Positions 38,020-47,460 of a stretch of 64,000 bases of DNA are shown piece by piece (the first letter of the stretch is position 1; each line of letters opens with the position of its first letter). The translations under genes and the position numbers were made by a program. This DNA is from JACCZH01 sp963729445 (GTDB lineage Bacteria; Chloroflexota; Chloroflexia; Thermomicrobiales; CFX8): contig CAVSNU010000003.1 of assembly GCA_963729445.1 (NCBI GenBank), positions 1-64,000 on the forward strand. Direction: 5' to 3'. The notes beneath the pieces were generated by a model. The model worked only from the letters and a program-made list of their open reading frames with translations, had not been told where the DNA came from and searched no databases.

Positions 38020-38611
38020 CTGCCCGGCCCTCCGTGCTCCAGTTTTCAAGAATGCGCTGTATGTACCGCCAATTACGCCGGTTGTAGGCGACCGACTCCG
38101 CGATCGCGTCGCGAATCCACTCTTCCGGGTAGGTGTCAAGCGCCTCGGTCAGCCGGTCAGCCAGTATCGGCGTGACGACCCCGATATTTTGCTCGTAAAG
38201 GCCGAAGATGTCCGGGCGTTCAACGGTGAGCCGGGTTACTTCCGTCGCATGGCCGTCGACCATCTCAAACTGTCCAGCGCGCGCGATCTGTTGCGTCTGG
38301 CTGGTTGCAACGACGTACCAGAAGCGCCCGTCTTCGTCCCTGAGTGCGATGAGTATTCCATGGGCCACGGAAGCGTGCAGGGCCTCGCTCAAGCGCTCCG
38401 AGACATCCCGGTTTGAACCGTCTCCCCGAGCGCCGCGCCGGAGGGCAGGGTGTTGGAGGATATCTTCTTCAACGACGGGCTCATCGACGCCGCCAATAGC
38501 AGCGACGGTCAGGATGACCTTCGATTCTAACGGGTCCCATACATCAGCGATGAGCCGCTCAATAATGGACGGCGGGAGTTGACTCGACTGGCGCTTGCGA
38601 GCGTCTGACAC
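37931..38611 (-). CDS. DnaD-domain primosome protein
   Basis: The N-terminal part resembles a winged helix (ESKVILTVAAIGGVDEPVVEE). The C-terminal DnaD domain is clear: YEQNIGVVTPILADRLTEAL, PEEWIRDAIAESVAYNRRNW and the YIQRILENW helix, matching the conserved YxxxILxxW signature. DnaD/DnaB(Bacillus) proteins remodel DNA and help load the replicative helicase. A basic tail (EKHLDSEKYLRGKYAALFRK) follows. It lies between the replicative helicase and a DnaC-like loader, overlapping the latter. Confidence 0.88.
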   Translation of the reverse strand: MSDARKRQSSQLPPSIIERLIADVWDPLESKVILTVAAIGGVDEPVVEEDILQHPALRRGARGDGSNRDVSERLSEALHASVAHGILIALRDEDGRFWYVVATSQTQQIARAGQFEMVDGHATEVTRLTVERPDIFGLYEQNIGVVTPILADRLTEALDTYPEEWIRDAIAESVAYNRRNWRYIQRILENWSTEGRADETNRRDHEKHLDSEKYLRGKYAALFRKR

Positions 38612-38643
38612 GGAGTGTGGTCCTCTTGCGTTATGCGGGCGAC

Positions 38644-39987
38644 TTACAAATCAGGCTCGCGATAGAGCTCGAGGTCCGCGAAACGCGCGGTGCGGTCGAA
38701 GAATCGCAGATGCACGGTGCCCACCGGCCCATTGCGGTGCTTGGCCACAATCAGGTCGGCGATGCCCTTCTTCTCTGTCTCCGCGTCGTAGACATCCTCG
38801 CGATAGATGAACATCACGATATCTGCGTCCTGCTCGATAGACCCCGATTCGCGAAGGTCCGAGAGCATTGGCACGTGGGATTGGCGGCTCTCCACTGCGC
38901 GCGAGAGCTGCGCGAGTGCGACGACAGGGATGTCCAGCTCGCGAGCGAGACCCTTCAGTGCTCGGGAAATTTCCGAGATCTCCTGCACGCGGTTATCGGT
39001 GCGACGGCTGGAGGTCATCAGCTGCAAATAGTCGATGATGAGGAGGTCCAGGCCGTTTTCAGCGTGCAGGCGGCGCGCCTTCGAGCGCACCTCCATGATG
39101 TTCGCGCTGGCGCTGTCATCCAGATAGATCGGGGCCTCTGACAGGCGCCCGAAGGCGCGCACGACGCTGTTCCACTCGCTGTCGTCAATGTAACCGAGCC
39201 GTAATCGGTGAGAGTCGACCCCGGTTTCCATGGAGAGGAGGCGCTGAACGATCTGCTCTCCAGACATCTCGAGCACGAAGAGCCCGACGGTATGCCCGGT
39301 CCGAACCGCCGCGTTGTAGGCGAGCCCAAGACCCAGCGATGATTTACCGACGGCGGGACGAGCAGCGATGATGATCAGGTCGGATTTCTGAAGCCCGCCG
39401 GTGAGCTTGTCGAGGTCGGCGAACCCGGTCGGCACACCAACGAGTGATCCCTTGTTCTGATGCAAGGAATCGAGGCGATCGAAATAGGTTTCGAGAATTT
39501 CGCCGATGGACTTGAAGTCGCGCGTTGTGCGGTGTTGCGAGACATCGAAAATGGCGCGCTCGGCTCTGTCCAGCGCGTCTTCCACGTCAGAAGAGTGATC
39601 GTATCCAATTCTGACAATCTCTGTGCCAGCCTCGATCAGCCTGCGGAGGGTGGACGTCCGTTCAACAATGCGCCCATAGTATTCAACATGGACGGAGGTT
39701 GGAACGGCGGCTATCAGCTCTGCCAGATAGGCTTCGCCGCCAGCGTCTTCGAGCTTGCCGTGCCGGGCGAGATCGTCAACAAGGGTGACCAGGTCCGTCG
39801 GCTCCCGCCGATTGTAGAGAGCGACGATACTCTGATAGATCACCCCATGCGCCGCGCGATAGAAGTCGCCCGGCTTGACATAGGATGCGATGCGAATGAC
39901 GGCGTCGCGGTCGATCAGCAGGGAACCCAGGACAGACTGTTCGGCCTCTAGATTATGCGGGGGTAGATGATCGACCGCTTGCACCAT
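38644..39987 (-). CDS. dnaB: replicative DNA helicase DnaB
   Basis: The hexameric fork helicase, 447 residues. The N-terminal primase-interacting domain (PPHNLEAEQSVLGSLLID, FYRAAHGVIYQSIVALYN) is followed by the RecA-like motor: GVPTGFADLDKLTGGLQKSD split over residues 187-206, Walker A IIAARPAVGKSSLG, catalytic Glu in FVLEMSGEQI, Walker B LLIIDYLQLM, and SRAVESRQSHVPMLSDLRES. No intein interrupts it. It follows rplI by 5 bases, the common rplI-dnaB pairing, and precedes the dnaD- and dnaC-like genes. Confidence 0.97.
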   Translation of the reverse strand: MVQAVDHLPPHNLEAEQSVLGSLLIDRDAVIRIASYVKPGDFYRAAHGVIYQSIVALYNRREPTDLVTLVDDLARHGKLEDAGGEAYLAELIAAVPTSVHVEYYGRIVERTSTLRRLIEAGTEIVRIGYDHSSDVEDALDRAERAIFDVSQHRTTRDFKSIGEILETYFDRLDSLHQNKGSLVGVPTGFADLDKLTGGLQKSDLIIIAARPAVGKSSLGLGLAYNAAVRTGHTVGLFVLEMSGEQIVQRLLSMETGVDSHRLRLGYIDDSEWNSVVRAFGRLSEAPIYLDDSASANIMEVRSKARRLHAENGLDLLIIDYLQLMTSSRRTDNRVQEISEISRALKGLARELDIPVVALAQLSRAVESRQSHVPMLSDLRESGSIEQDADIVMFIYREDVYDAETEKKGIADLIVAKHRNGPVGTVHLRFFDRTARFADLELYREPDL

Positions 39988-39992
39988 TACTC

Positions 39993-40565
39993 TTACTCAG
40001 TTTCGTCAGTGTCGACGTCGGCCGACGCCTCAACCTCTCCAGTTTCGACCTCATCGGTCTCAGTCTGGGCTTCGTCATCCGCAGCTTCGGTCTGCGCCTC
40101 GGTCAGCAACGCCGGCGCATCCGGGTCGAAGACGCGTACTTTCACGGTCGGGGCGAGCTTGCCGACCAGCCGGACGGCCACGTCATACTCGCCAATGTTC
40201 CGGATCGGCTCGTCAAGATCGATCTTGCGGCGATCGACTTCTTCGCCAACCGCAGCGCTCAGGCGCTCTGCGATATCGGCGGTCGTGACTGAGCCGAACA
40301 AGCGGCCCTGCTCGCCGACGCGGGCTTCAATCTCGAGCACGGTGCCCTGGATGCGATCCGCGAGCTCGCGCATCTCTTCTTCAAGCTTCTCGATACGCTT
40401 GTTCTCAGCTGCCTGACGCTCCTCAACCTGCTTGACAACGCCGGGAGTGGCGATGGCTGCAAGGCCCTTCGGAATCAGGTAGTTACGAGCGTAGCCGTCT
40501 TTTACTTCCTGGATGGTTCCGGACTCACCGAGCTTCGGTACGTCCTGTGTCAAAACAACCCTCAT
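39993..40565 (-). CDS. rplI: 50S ribosomal protein L9
   Basis: L9 binds 23S rRNA near the L1 stalk. MRVVLTQDVPKLGESG and VKDGYARNYLIPKGLA are the classic N-terminal signature; a central helix and a C-terminal domain with LFGSVTTADIAERL follow. The last 45 residues are an unusual acidic Glu/Asp/Thr tail (EAADDEAQTETDEVETGEVE). The start is ATG 40565; the longer open frame upstream is not credible. It is directly upstream of dnaB. Confidence 0.95.
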   Translation of the reverse strand: MRVVLTQDVPKLGESGTIQEVKDGYARNYLIPKGLAAIATPGVVKQVEERQAAENKRIEKLEEEMRELADRIQGTVLEIEARVGEQGRLFGSVTTADIAERLSAAVGEEVDRRKIDLDEPIRNIGEYDVAVRLVGKLAPTVKVRVFDPDAPALLTEAQTEAADDEAQTETDEVETGEVEASADVDTDETE

Positions 40566-40692
40566 GGTGCTTCTCTGCCTCACGCTTCTTAGGAGTGATG
40601 GAACAATGGATGGTCGCATCAACTCATACAACGATATCATGGATGTACGTACACACACCCCGCCGATTGAAGAAGTATACAAGTTAGTGCCA

Positions 40693-41508
40693 TTAGCGCG
40701 CCGCGTCCAGGGAATCCCTCTTGATCTCGTACAACGCAATCGAACCGGCAACGGCTGCGTTGAGCGACTCGACCTGGCCAAACATCGGCAGGGACACGAC
40801 GAGGTCACACTGCTCGCGCACCAGGCGACGCATCCCACGCCCCTCTGATCCTACGATCAGGATGACTGGCGCTGCTACATCAGTGTCGAAGAGTGGTTCG
40901 GACCCCTCTCCGGTTGCCATACCTACCGCCCAGAGTCCGGCCTCGCGCGCGCTCGCCAGCCAGCGCGAGAGGTTCGTTTCCCGCTGCACGCGCATATGCT
41001 CGACCGCGCCCGAGGAGGCGTTGACGACGGCTGGGGTAATACCCACCGCGCGGTCTGAAGGCACAACCACCAAGCCAACACCGGTCGCCTCAGCGGTGCG
41101 CAGCAGCGTTCCGGCGTTGCGCGGATCTTCGACGCCGTCCAGCGCCAGGACGATCGTTCGCTCGGAGGCGAGCTGCCCGAGATCCGTGTGGGTCACGTAG
41201 GGATATGGCGACGACTCCAGCATAACGCCCTGGTGTCCGAACCCCACCTCGGATTCGATACGGTCGCGTGGCGCTCGCTCGATACGCACGCCCCGCTCAC
41301 TCGCCAGCGTTTCGATCTCGGTCATGCGCGCATCGCGGGTGACGCCTTCGGCGACGATCAACCGGATGTGACGCCGCCGCCCGGCCCGCAACGATTCCCG
41401 CACCGCGTTTCTGCCATACAGAAACTCGCGTTGCCCGCTACCTTGCTCGCGCCTTGGATGCCGCCTATCGTCGCCACCGCCAGGTGGACCCGTCCGCCGT
41501 GTCCTCAA
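40693..41508 (-). CDS. rlmB: TrmH/SpoU-family rRNA 2'-O-methyltransferase, RlmB-like
   Basis: The N-terminal substrate-binding domain starts EFLYGRNAVRESLRAGRRRH; the knotted SPOUT domain has the three family motifs LALDGVEDPRNAGTLLRTAE, PVILIVGSEGRGMRRL and VSLPMFGQVESLNAAVAGSI. RlmB methylates 23S G2251 with S-adenosylmethionine. The first 25 residues are basic and poorly conserved, and the start ATG 41508 overlaps the cysS end by 44 bases, so a later start is possible. The cysS-rlmB order is common. Confidence 0.92.
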   Translation of the reverse strand: MRTRRTGPPGGGDDRRHPRREQGSGQREFLYGRNAVRESLRAGRRRHIRLIVAEGVTRDARMTEIETLASERGVRIERAPRDRIESEVGFGHQGVMLESSPYPYVTHTDLGQLASERTIVLALDGVEDPRNAGTLLRTAEATGVGLVVVPSDRAVGITPAVVNASSGAVEHMRVQRETNLSRWLASAREAGLWAVGMATGEGSEPLFDTDVAAPVILIVGSEGRGMRRLVREQCDLVVSLPMFGQVESLNAAVAGSIALYEIKRDSLDAAR

Positions 41509-42856
41509 TCGCTACCCCCATTGCTACAAGCCGATCCCGCACCGAGTCTGCCAGCTCCCACTGGCGGTGGGCTCGCAATTGCTCGCGAAGCTCGATGAGA
41601 AGATCGATGAACGGGCCAGCCTCACTGGCACGTTCGTCAGTTTCATCGGTGTCAAGGTGCAAGCCCAGAATGCCGGCAAGCTCAAGCAGCGCGTTCTGCA
41701 CAGCCGCGCGGTCCGAGTCCTGCAACTGGTTCGCCAGGCGCGCGAGATCAAACAGCACTGAGACGGCGACCGGTGTGTTGAAGTCGTCGTCCATCGCCAC
41801 TTCGAACTGTCCTCTGGCGCGTCGAAATTGCGCTGGCGACACTCTCGGATGGCTCGCTGGTGAGTGCCGGCCGAGCACGGAGCGCGCTTTGCAGGCGTTC
41901 GAGCCCGCGTTTCGCCGCCTGCACACCCTCATCCGAATAGGTGAGCGGGTGGCGATAATGCGTCTGCAGTACATACAGACGGAACGCCATGGCATTGCCG
42001 GCATCCAACAGCTCGCGAATGGTCACGAGGTTGCCGATCGACTTGCTCATCTTCTCTCCGCCAAGCTGGAGCAGCCCGTTGTGCACCCAGTAACGAGCGA
42101 AGGGACGCGCGTCTGGGAACGCTTCCGACTGGGCGATCTCGTTTTCATGATGCGGGAAGATCAGGTCGGCCCCACCCCCGTGAATGTCGATCCGGCTGCC
42201 CAGATAACGGCGCGCCATCACCGAGCACTCGATGTGCCAGCCCGGCCGACCCGGACCCCAGGGCGAATCCCATGCCGGCTCGCCCGGCTTGGCGGCCTTC
42301 CAGAGCGCGAAATCCATCGGGTTGGCCTTGCGCTCATCTACCTCGATGCGGGCGCCTGCCAGGAGGTCCTCGATCTGCCGGTGGCTGAGCTTGCCGTACT
42401 CATCGAAGCTGGTGACGGCGTAGTTCACGTCGCCGCCCTCGACTTCGTAGGCGTGCCCGAGCTCGATCAGACCCTCGAATCATCGCGATCATGTGGCCTA
42501 CTTCCTCGGTTGCCCGCGGGTAGTAGGTGGCCGGGAGATTATTGAGCGCCCCGATCTCCTCTTTGAAGCGGTCGATCAGCGCATTGGCGAGGTCGAGCGG
42601 CTCGATGCCCTCCTGGCGCCGCACGGGCGATGATCTTGTCATCGATGTCGGTGAAGTTCTGTGCGTGGTAGACGGTGTAGCCCTTCCACTCGAGGTACCG
42701 TCGAATGACGTCGAACACGATCGCAGAGAGCCCGTGACCCACGTGCGCGTCGGAGTATGGTGTGACACCGCAGACGTACATGCGAACAACGCCGGGTTCG
42801 AGCGTCGCGAAGGGTTCTTTCTGGCGGGTCATCGTGTTGTACACGGTTAGTGTCAT
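41465..42856 (-). CDS. cysS: cysteinyl-tRNA synthetase, three frameshifts
   Basis: CysS charges tRNA-Cys. MTLTVYNTMTRQKEPF starts at ATG 42856; the class I zinc/ATP region MYVCGVTPYSDAHVGH (HIGH-type motif) and NFTDIDDKIIARA follow, then after a shift near 42628 EGIEPLDLANALIDRFKEEI, after another near 42478 the zinc site GWHIECSVMARRYLG, FPHHENEIAQSEA and GGEKMSKSIGNL, and after a third near 41830 the C-terminal DALR-type domain QFEVAMDDDFNTPVAVSVLF to the stop at 41465. All functional motifs survive, so errors are likelier than decay. Confidence 0.88.
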
Positions 42857-42916
42857 CGTTCGGTCTCCGGTTCGTGTATGGCCTGTAAGGGCCGATCGTG
42901 GAATCAATGGAACACA

Positions 42917-42957
42917 CAAAAGACGGGGGTCGGCATATCGTAGCCTATCCCCGTCTT
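42917..42957 (-). terminator. minus-strand terminator after the FmdB gene
   Basis: Nine-base arms AAGACGGGG at 42949-42957 and CCCCGTCTT at 42920-42928 (minus-strand reading) are followed by TTTTGTGTG. It lies 50 bases after the zinc-ribbon gene and separates the polA-fmdB unit from cysS. Confidence 0.75.
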
Positions 42958-43005
42958 ACATCGCAGTCTATAGACCTTCACCGGCGAGCTGGTGAAGGGG
43001 TGATA

Positions 43006-43281
43006 TCAGGTGTCTGCCGAAGTTGTGGATTCAACCTTTGGCTTCGCCGGCTCTTTCGTGGTTTTGCTCGAGTCATCCCCGTCACGCGCCGCGCCGCTCT
43101 CAGGCTTGCGACTGTCGGTGATGTACCACCCAGAACCCTTGAAGATAACCCCTGCCGGATGTAAGACGCGTCGGATAAGGCCCGTACACTCCGGACAGAC
43201 GGTGAGAGGCTCATCAGACCAGCCCTGGCGTATATCGAAGCGGTGGCCGCACTGCTTACATGCGTATTCATAGGTCGGCAT
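43006..43281 (-). CDS. FmdB-family zinc-ribbon protein
   Basis: MPTYEYACKQCGHRFDIRQG begins a putative regulatory zinc ribbon with two CxxC pairs (CKQC and CPEC), then HPAGVIFKGSGWYITD, the hallmark of FmdB-type proteins. The last 35 residues are charged and Lys/Ser-rich. Function is unclear; members are thought to be nucleic-acid or partner binding. ATG 43281 is chosen because the family always starts MPTYEY; the 14 residues upstream are rejected. It lies between polA and cysS. Confidence 0.9.
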   Translation of the reverse strand: MPTYEYACKQCGHRFDIRQGWSDEPLTVCPECTGLIRRVLHPAGVIFKGSGWYITDSRKPESGAARDGDDSSKTTKEPAKPKVESTTSADT

Positions 43282-43361
43282 CTTGGGTTGCTCCTCAGCG
43301 TGGCTGAATACCCAGCAATTCAACGCTCAAGTATACATCAGGCGCGATCGTGTCATCTCGT

Positions 43362-46142
43362 TCAAGATCTGGCGAGTGGCGTCATCTCGTCCCAGTTGGG
43401 ACCGCTGGACACGTCGACGCCGAGCGGCACCGAGAGCTCAGCAGCCTCAGTCATTACCCTGCTCACCAGCTCGGCAAGCGCTTCGACCTCTGAAATCGGC
43501 GTCTCGAAGATCAATTCGTCGTGGACCTGGAGCAGCATCCGGCCACGGAGCCCGGATTTCGCAAGTTCGGAATCCACGTTAATCATGGCGATCTTCATGA
43601 TATCCGCAGCCGTCCCCTGGAGCGGCATGTTGATTGCGGCTCGTTCAGCTCCCTGGCGGCGTGGCCCGCTCGTGGCGATGTCCGGAAGATAGCGTCGTCG
43701 ACCATAGAAGCTCGAGACGTAGCCATCACGAATCGTCTGTTCGAGGGTGCCGTCCAGATACCGGCGCACGCCCTGGAAACGGTCCATATAGCGTTCGATG
43801 AATTGTTGGGCATCCGCCCTGCTCATACCGGTGTCGCGGGAGACTCCGTACGCCTGCATCCCGTACATGATGCCGAAGTTGACCGCTTTGGCCGCAGAGC
43901 GCTGCGCGGGCGTGACCTCGTCCATCGGAATGCCAAATACCTCGGCCGCCGTCGTTGCGTGGATGTCCTGGTTCTCCTGAAATGCCTGGACGAGGGCTGG
44001 ATCCTGACTGTAGTGCGCCATCAGACGCAGCTCCATCTGGGAGTAGTCAGCGCCGAGGAGCACAGTCTCTTCGTCGAAGGGCCGTCTCCCTTCACGGTTG
44101 TCGGCGACAAACGCCTGGCGCACTCTGCGGCCGATGGCGGTGCGAACCGGAATATTCTGAAGGTTGGGATCGGTTGACGACAGGCGCCCTGTCGCCGCAA
44201 TAGTCTGGTTATAGGTCGTGTGGATTCGGCCCGTCTCCGGGTTAATCTGACCCGGCAGCGCGTCGACGTAGGTTGACTTGAGCTTCCTGAGCGCCCGGTA
44301 CTCAAGCACCGCGTCGACCGCGTCGTGCGCACCTCGGAGATTCTCCAGCACGTCCTGGCTGACCGAGTAACCGGTCTTTGTCTTGCGGCCGGACGGCAAG
44401 CCGATCTCCTCGAACAGCACGGTTGCGAGCTGGGTGGGCGAATTGATGTTGAACTCGTGGCCTACTGATTCGAAGATATCGCGTTTGAGCGCGCTGATTT
44501 GCTCCTCAAGCTCCTTGCCGAGGTCGTTGAGCAGGCTTTCATCCACCGCAACACCGGCGCGCTCCATCTTCACGAGAACGGGGATCAACCGTAGCTCTAT
44601 ATCGCGCAGCAGGGCTTCCTGCTCGCGGGCCGCAAGCTCCTCGCGGAATGCAGGTGCGAGTCGGAGCGTCGCCTCGACATCAGCGGCGGCGTATTCGGCG
44701 GCTTTCTCGACCTCGACCTGGTCCATGGTGATCTGCGCCTTGCCCTTACCGATCAGGTCGGTGATCGGGGTCATCTGCCAGCCCAGTCTCTGGAAGGCCA
44801 GATCCTTGAGGCTGTAGGTCGTCTCCCCGAGCAAATACGCCGCCAGCATGGTGTCGAACTCGATGGTGATGCCTTCATAACCGTGGCGGTTCAACACGGC
44901 GAGGTCAAACTTGCCGTGGTGGGTAACAACACCCTCGTGCTCTCTCAGCGCCGTACCGATGAGTTCGCGCGCTAGCTCTGGGTCCGCGTTCGGTCCACCT
45001 TGGTGCCCAAGCGGGATATAAAATGCGTCCTTCTCGGCGGTCGCTACGGAGATGCCGACCAGGTTGCACATGACCGGGTGCGTGCCGTCTGTCTCCACAT
45101 CGAGCGCAACCTGCGGTGCGTTGCGGATCGCTTCCGCGAGCGCGCGTAGCTCTGCTTCGGTTGAAGCGATCCTCCACTTGGCCTGCTGCCCGGCGGATTC
45201 GTTGGAGTTCCCGTTGGGATCGGTGATCCGGGAAGACTCCGGTAGCCGGTTGGCGAGCGTCCTGAACTCCAGCTCCCGGAACAGGGTCAGGGTCTCCTCG
45301 CGGTCGTAATCGCCGACGGCGCAGCGCTCTATCTCAAGCTCAACAGGGACATCACGAACGATGGTCGCGAGCTCGAGGCTCTGTAGCGCCGACTCGCGGT
45401 TGTTCTCAATCGCCTGGCGGGCGCGTGTAGGCGTGATTGACTCTGTTTGAGCGAGCAAGTCCTCAATTGACGCAAACTGGTGAATTAGCGCCTTGGCGGT
45501 TTTGTCACCGATCCCTGGAACGCCCGGTATGTTGTCCGACTTGTCGCCAACGAGCGCCTTGTACTCAGCCACGCGCTCCGGGCCGAAGCCGTAGCGTGTC
45601 AGAACCGCCTCACGATCGAACATGCGGTATTCGCCGAAGCGTTGTGCCCCGGGCATCACCACCGACACATGCTCGTCTACGAGTTGCAGCATGTCACTGT
45701 CGCCGGTGACGACATAGGCCTCATAGCCTTGTTCACTCGCCTGTCGAGCCAGCGTTCCGATGACGTCGTCCGCCTCAAAGCCGTCAGCCTCGTAGACCGG
45801 GATATTGAGTGCGCTGAGCACCTGTTTGATGCGGTCAACCTGGGGTTTCAGCTCGTCAGGCATTGGAGCGCGGTGCGCCTTGTAATCCGCGAAATTGTCG
45901 TGGCGGAACGTCCTGCCAACGTCGAACGTCACGAGAACGTACTCCGGACGATGCGATCTGAGGACGTCGAGCAGCATCGACGTGAACCCGAATGTAGCGT
46001 TGGTGAGCTCTCCGGAAGCGGTTGCAAGGCTCGGCGGTAGAGCGAAGAAGGCGCGGAACGCCAACCCGTGTCCATCGACCAGAACAAGCCGCTTGCGTTG
46101 GTCGTTTGGTTTCATAGTCAGTGTCATTGAGTCCTGGCTCAC
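43362..46142 (-). CDS. polA: DNA polymerase I
   Basis: All three domains are present: 5' nuclease (LVLVDGHGLAFRAFFAL, VTGDSDMLQLV, GVPGIGDKTAKALI), a 3'-5' exonuclease with its acids intact (ALDVETDGTHPV, HHGKFDLAVLN, YAAADVEATL), and the A-family polymerase with motif A DYSQMELRLMAHYSQD, motif B RSAAKAVNFGIMYG (Phe at the sugar-selecting position) and motif C QVHDELIFE. It fills gaps and removes RNA primers. The GTG at 46142 follows AAGGAG at ideal distance; ATG 46172 lacks a ribosome site and ATG 46127 is the alternative. Confidence 0.96.
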   Translation of the reverse strand: MSQDSMTLTMKPNDQRKRLVLVDGHGLAFRAFFALPPSLATASGELTNATFGFTSMLLDVLRSHRPEYVLVTFDVGRTFRHDNFADYKAHRAPMPDELKPQVDRIKQVLSALNIPVYEADGFEADDVIGTLARQASEQGYEAYVVTGDSDMLQLVDEHVSVVMPGAQRFGEYRMFDREAVLTRYGFGPERVAEYKALVGDKSDNIPGVPGIGDKTAKALIHQFASIEDLLAQTESITPTRARQAIENNRESALQSLELATIVRDVPVELEIERCAVGDYDREETLTLFRELEFRTLANRLPESSRITDPNGNSNESAGQQAKWRIASTEAELRALAEAIRNAPQVALDVETDGTHPVMCNLVGISVATAEKDAFYIPLGHQGGPNADPELARELIGTALREHEGVVTHHGKFDLAVLNRHGYEGITIEFDTMLAAYLLGETTYSLKDLAFQRLGWQMTPITDLIGKGKAQITMDQVEVEKAAEYAAADVEATLRLAPAFREELAAREQEALLRDIELRLIPVLVKMERAGVAVDESLLNDLGKELEEQISALKRDIFESVGHEFNINSPTQLATVLFEEIGLPSGRKTKTGYSVSQDVLENLRGAHDAVDAVLEYRALRKLKSTYVDALPGQINPETGRIHTTYNQTIAATGRLSSTDPNLQNIPVRTAIGRRVRQAFVADNREGRRPFDEETVLLGADYSQMELRLMAHYSQDPALVQAFQENQDIHATTAAEVFGIPMDEVTPAQRSAAKAVNFGIMYGMQAYGVSRDTGMSRADAQQFIERYMDRFQGVRRYLDGTLEQTIRDGYVSSFYGRRRYLPDIATSGPRRQGAERAAINMPLQGTAADIMKIAMINVDSELAKSGLRGRMLLQVHDELIFETPISEVEALAELVSRVMTEAAELSVPLGVDVSSGPNWDEMTPLARS

Positions 46143-46464
46143 GTTGCGCTCCTTCTCGTTGTATCCGTTCATTATATGCCGGGGTTGCCACTTTCGGGGG
46201 CAAAGATCCGGCGTCGGGGATGTGACGTAGTGCTTAGGAGTGTCAAGCCACTGGGAATCGGCTACAGGTTGCTATAATCTAGCTTTGTATCTCGATTCAG
46301 ATTTGATCGGTCGGCATGGCGAGATTGGATTCGAAGTTCCGCCAGGTCGCGTCTTAGGGACTGCCGGGTTTTCGAAGCGGTTCCGAGCGAAATGTCCAGA
46401 GTCCTCGTTCATCCAACACGCAGGGACATTGCGGCAGCCTCTCATGCCGCAGTAAGGGAGCAGA
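46143..46464 (+). promoter_or_regulatory. polA-moxR divergent intergenic region with extended -10
   Basis: The spacer holds TGCTATAAT at 46270-46278, a perfect -10 with the TG extension, pointing at the moxR operon; no good -35 is visible. The 185 bases downstream up to moxR show no gene or clear hairpin. I saw no recognisable riboswitch. Confidence 0.55.
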
Positions 46465-47460
46465 ATGGAATCGGTTCAACAACTCGCAGATCAGGTTTCC
46501 GCTAACGTCGGCAAGGTCATTGTTGGAAAGAATCGCGAAGTCCGTCTGGTACTGATTGCGTTGCTCTGCCGGGGGCATGTACTCATTGAAGACGTACCCG
46601 GAGTCGGCAAGACGGTGCTGGCGAAGTCGATCGCCCGCAGCGTTGGCTGCGTCTTCAAGCGTATTCAGTTCACTCCTGACCTGTTGCCGAGCGATGTCAC
46701 AGGCGTGAGCATCTACAACCAGCAGACCATGAGCTTCGAATACCGCCCCGGCCCAATTGTCGCGCAGATTGTCCTGGCCGATGAGATCAATCGCGCCACG
46801 CCGAAAACCCAGTCTGCTCTGCTCGAGGCGATGGAAGAGGCCCAGATCACCGTCGACGGGATGACGCACCCTCTCCCCACGCCGTTCGTGGTCCTGGCTA
46901 CCGAAAACCCCATTGAGTACGAGGGTACTTTCCCGTTGCCCGAGGCGCAGCTCGACCGCTTCCTGGTCCGGCTCTCCCTTGGTTATCCGGGCAGGGCGAA
47001 CGAGCTCCAGATCCTCGAGAACCAGAAGGAGTCCCACCCGCTGGACTCTATCGGTCAGGTCATCACCAACGACGATCTCCTCGCCGCGCAAAGCGAGGTG
47101 AAGCAGGTGCATGTTGACCAACGCCTCAAGGAATACATCGTCGATCTCGTGGAATCCACGCGCCAACACGAGCAGGTGTATCTGGGCGCGAGTCCACGCG
47201 GGTCACTCGCCCTGTTTGAGACGTCGCGAGCCTGGGCAGCGATGCAGGGGCGTGATTTCGTCACCCCGGACGACATCAAGGATCTTGCAGAGCCGGCGCT
47301 CGCGCACCGGATCATCGTCAGCCCGGCCGCTCGTATGCGCAACATCGATGCCCGGGGCGTCGTGCGCGAGATCCTGTCCACCATCGCCGTTCCGGGAGCG
47401 CAGCAGGCGGCGGTGCCAGCTGACGTTGGCCGCAGCTGGCGGTCGCGCCGAGGCGACTGA
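46465..47460 (+). CDS. MoxR-family AAA+ ATPase
   Basis: The 331-residue product has Walker A IEDVPGVGKTVLAKSIARSV, LPSDVTGVSIYN, Walker B ADEINRATPKTQSALLEAME, sensor FVVLATENPIEYEGTFPLPE and the C-terminal lid with GASPRGSLALFETSRAWA. MoxR ATPases act as chaperones that activate or assemble partner proteins, typically with DUF58 and VWA proteins. AAGGGAG precedes ATG 46465. Its stop overlaps the next start (TGATG), so the operon is coupled. Confidence 0.95.
   Translation: MESVQQLADQVSANVGKVIVGKNREVRLVLIALLCRGHVLIEDVPGVGKTVLAKSIARSVGCVFKRIQFTPDLLPSDVTGVSIYNQQTMSFEYRPGPIVAQIVLADEINRATPKTQSALLEAMEEAQITVDGMTHPLPTPFVVLATENPIEYEGTFPLPEAQLDRFLVRLSLGYPGRANELQILENQKESHPLDSIGQVITNDDLLAAQSEVKQVHVDQRLKEYIVDLVESTRQHEQVYLGASPRGSLALFETSRAWAAMQGRDFVTPDDIKDLAEPALAHRIIVSPAARMRNIDARGVVREILSTIAVPGAQQAAVPADVGRSWRSRRGD

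Noticed and set aside
39967..40416. A plus-strand Ser/Thr-rich open frame of 149 codons opposite rplI and the dnaB start
   Set aside because: It is the antisense shadow of the acidic tail and body of L9, with no ribosome site or family resemblance.
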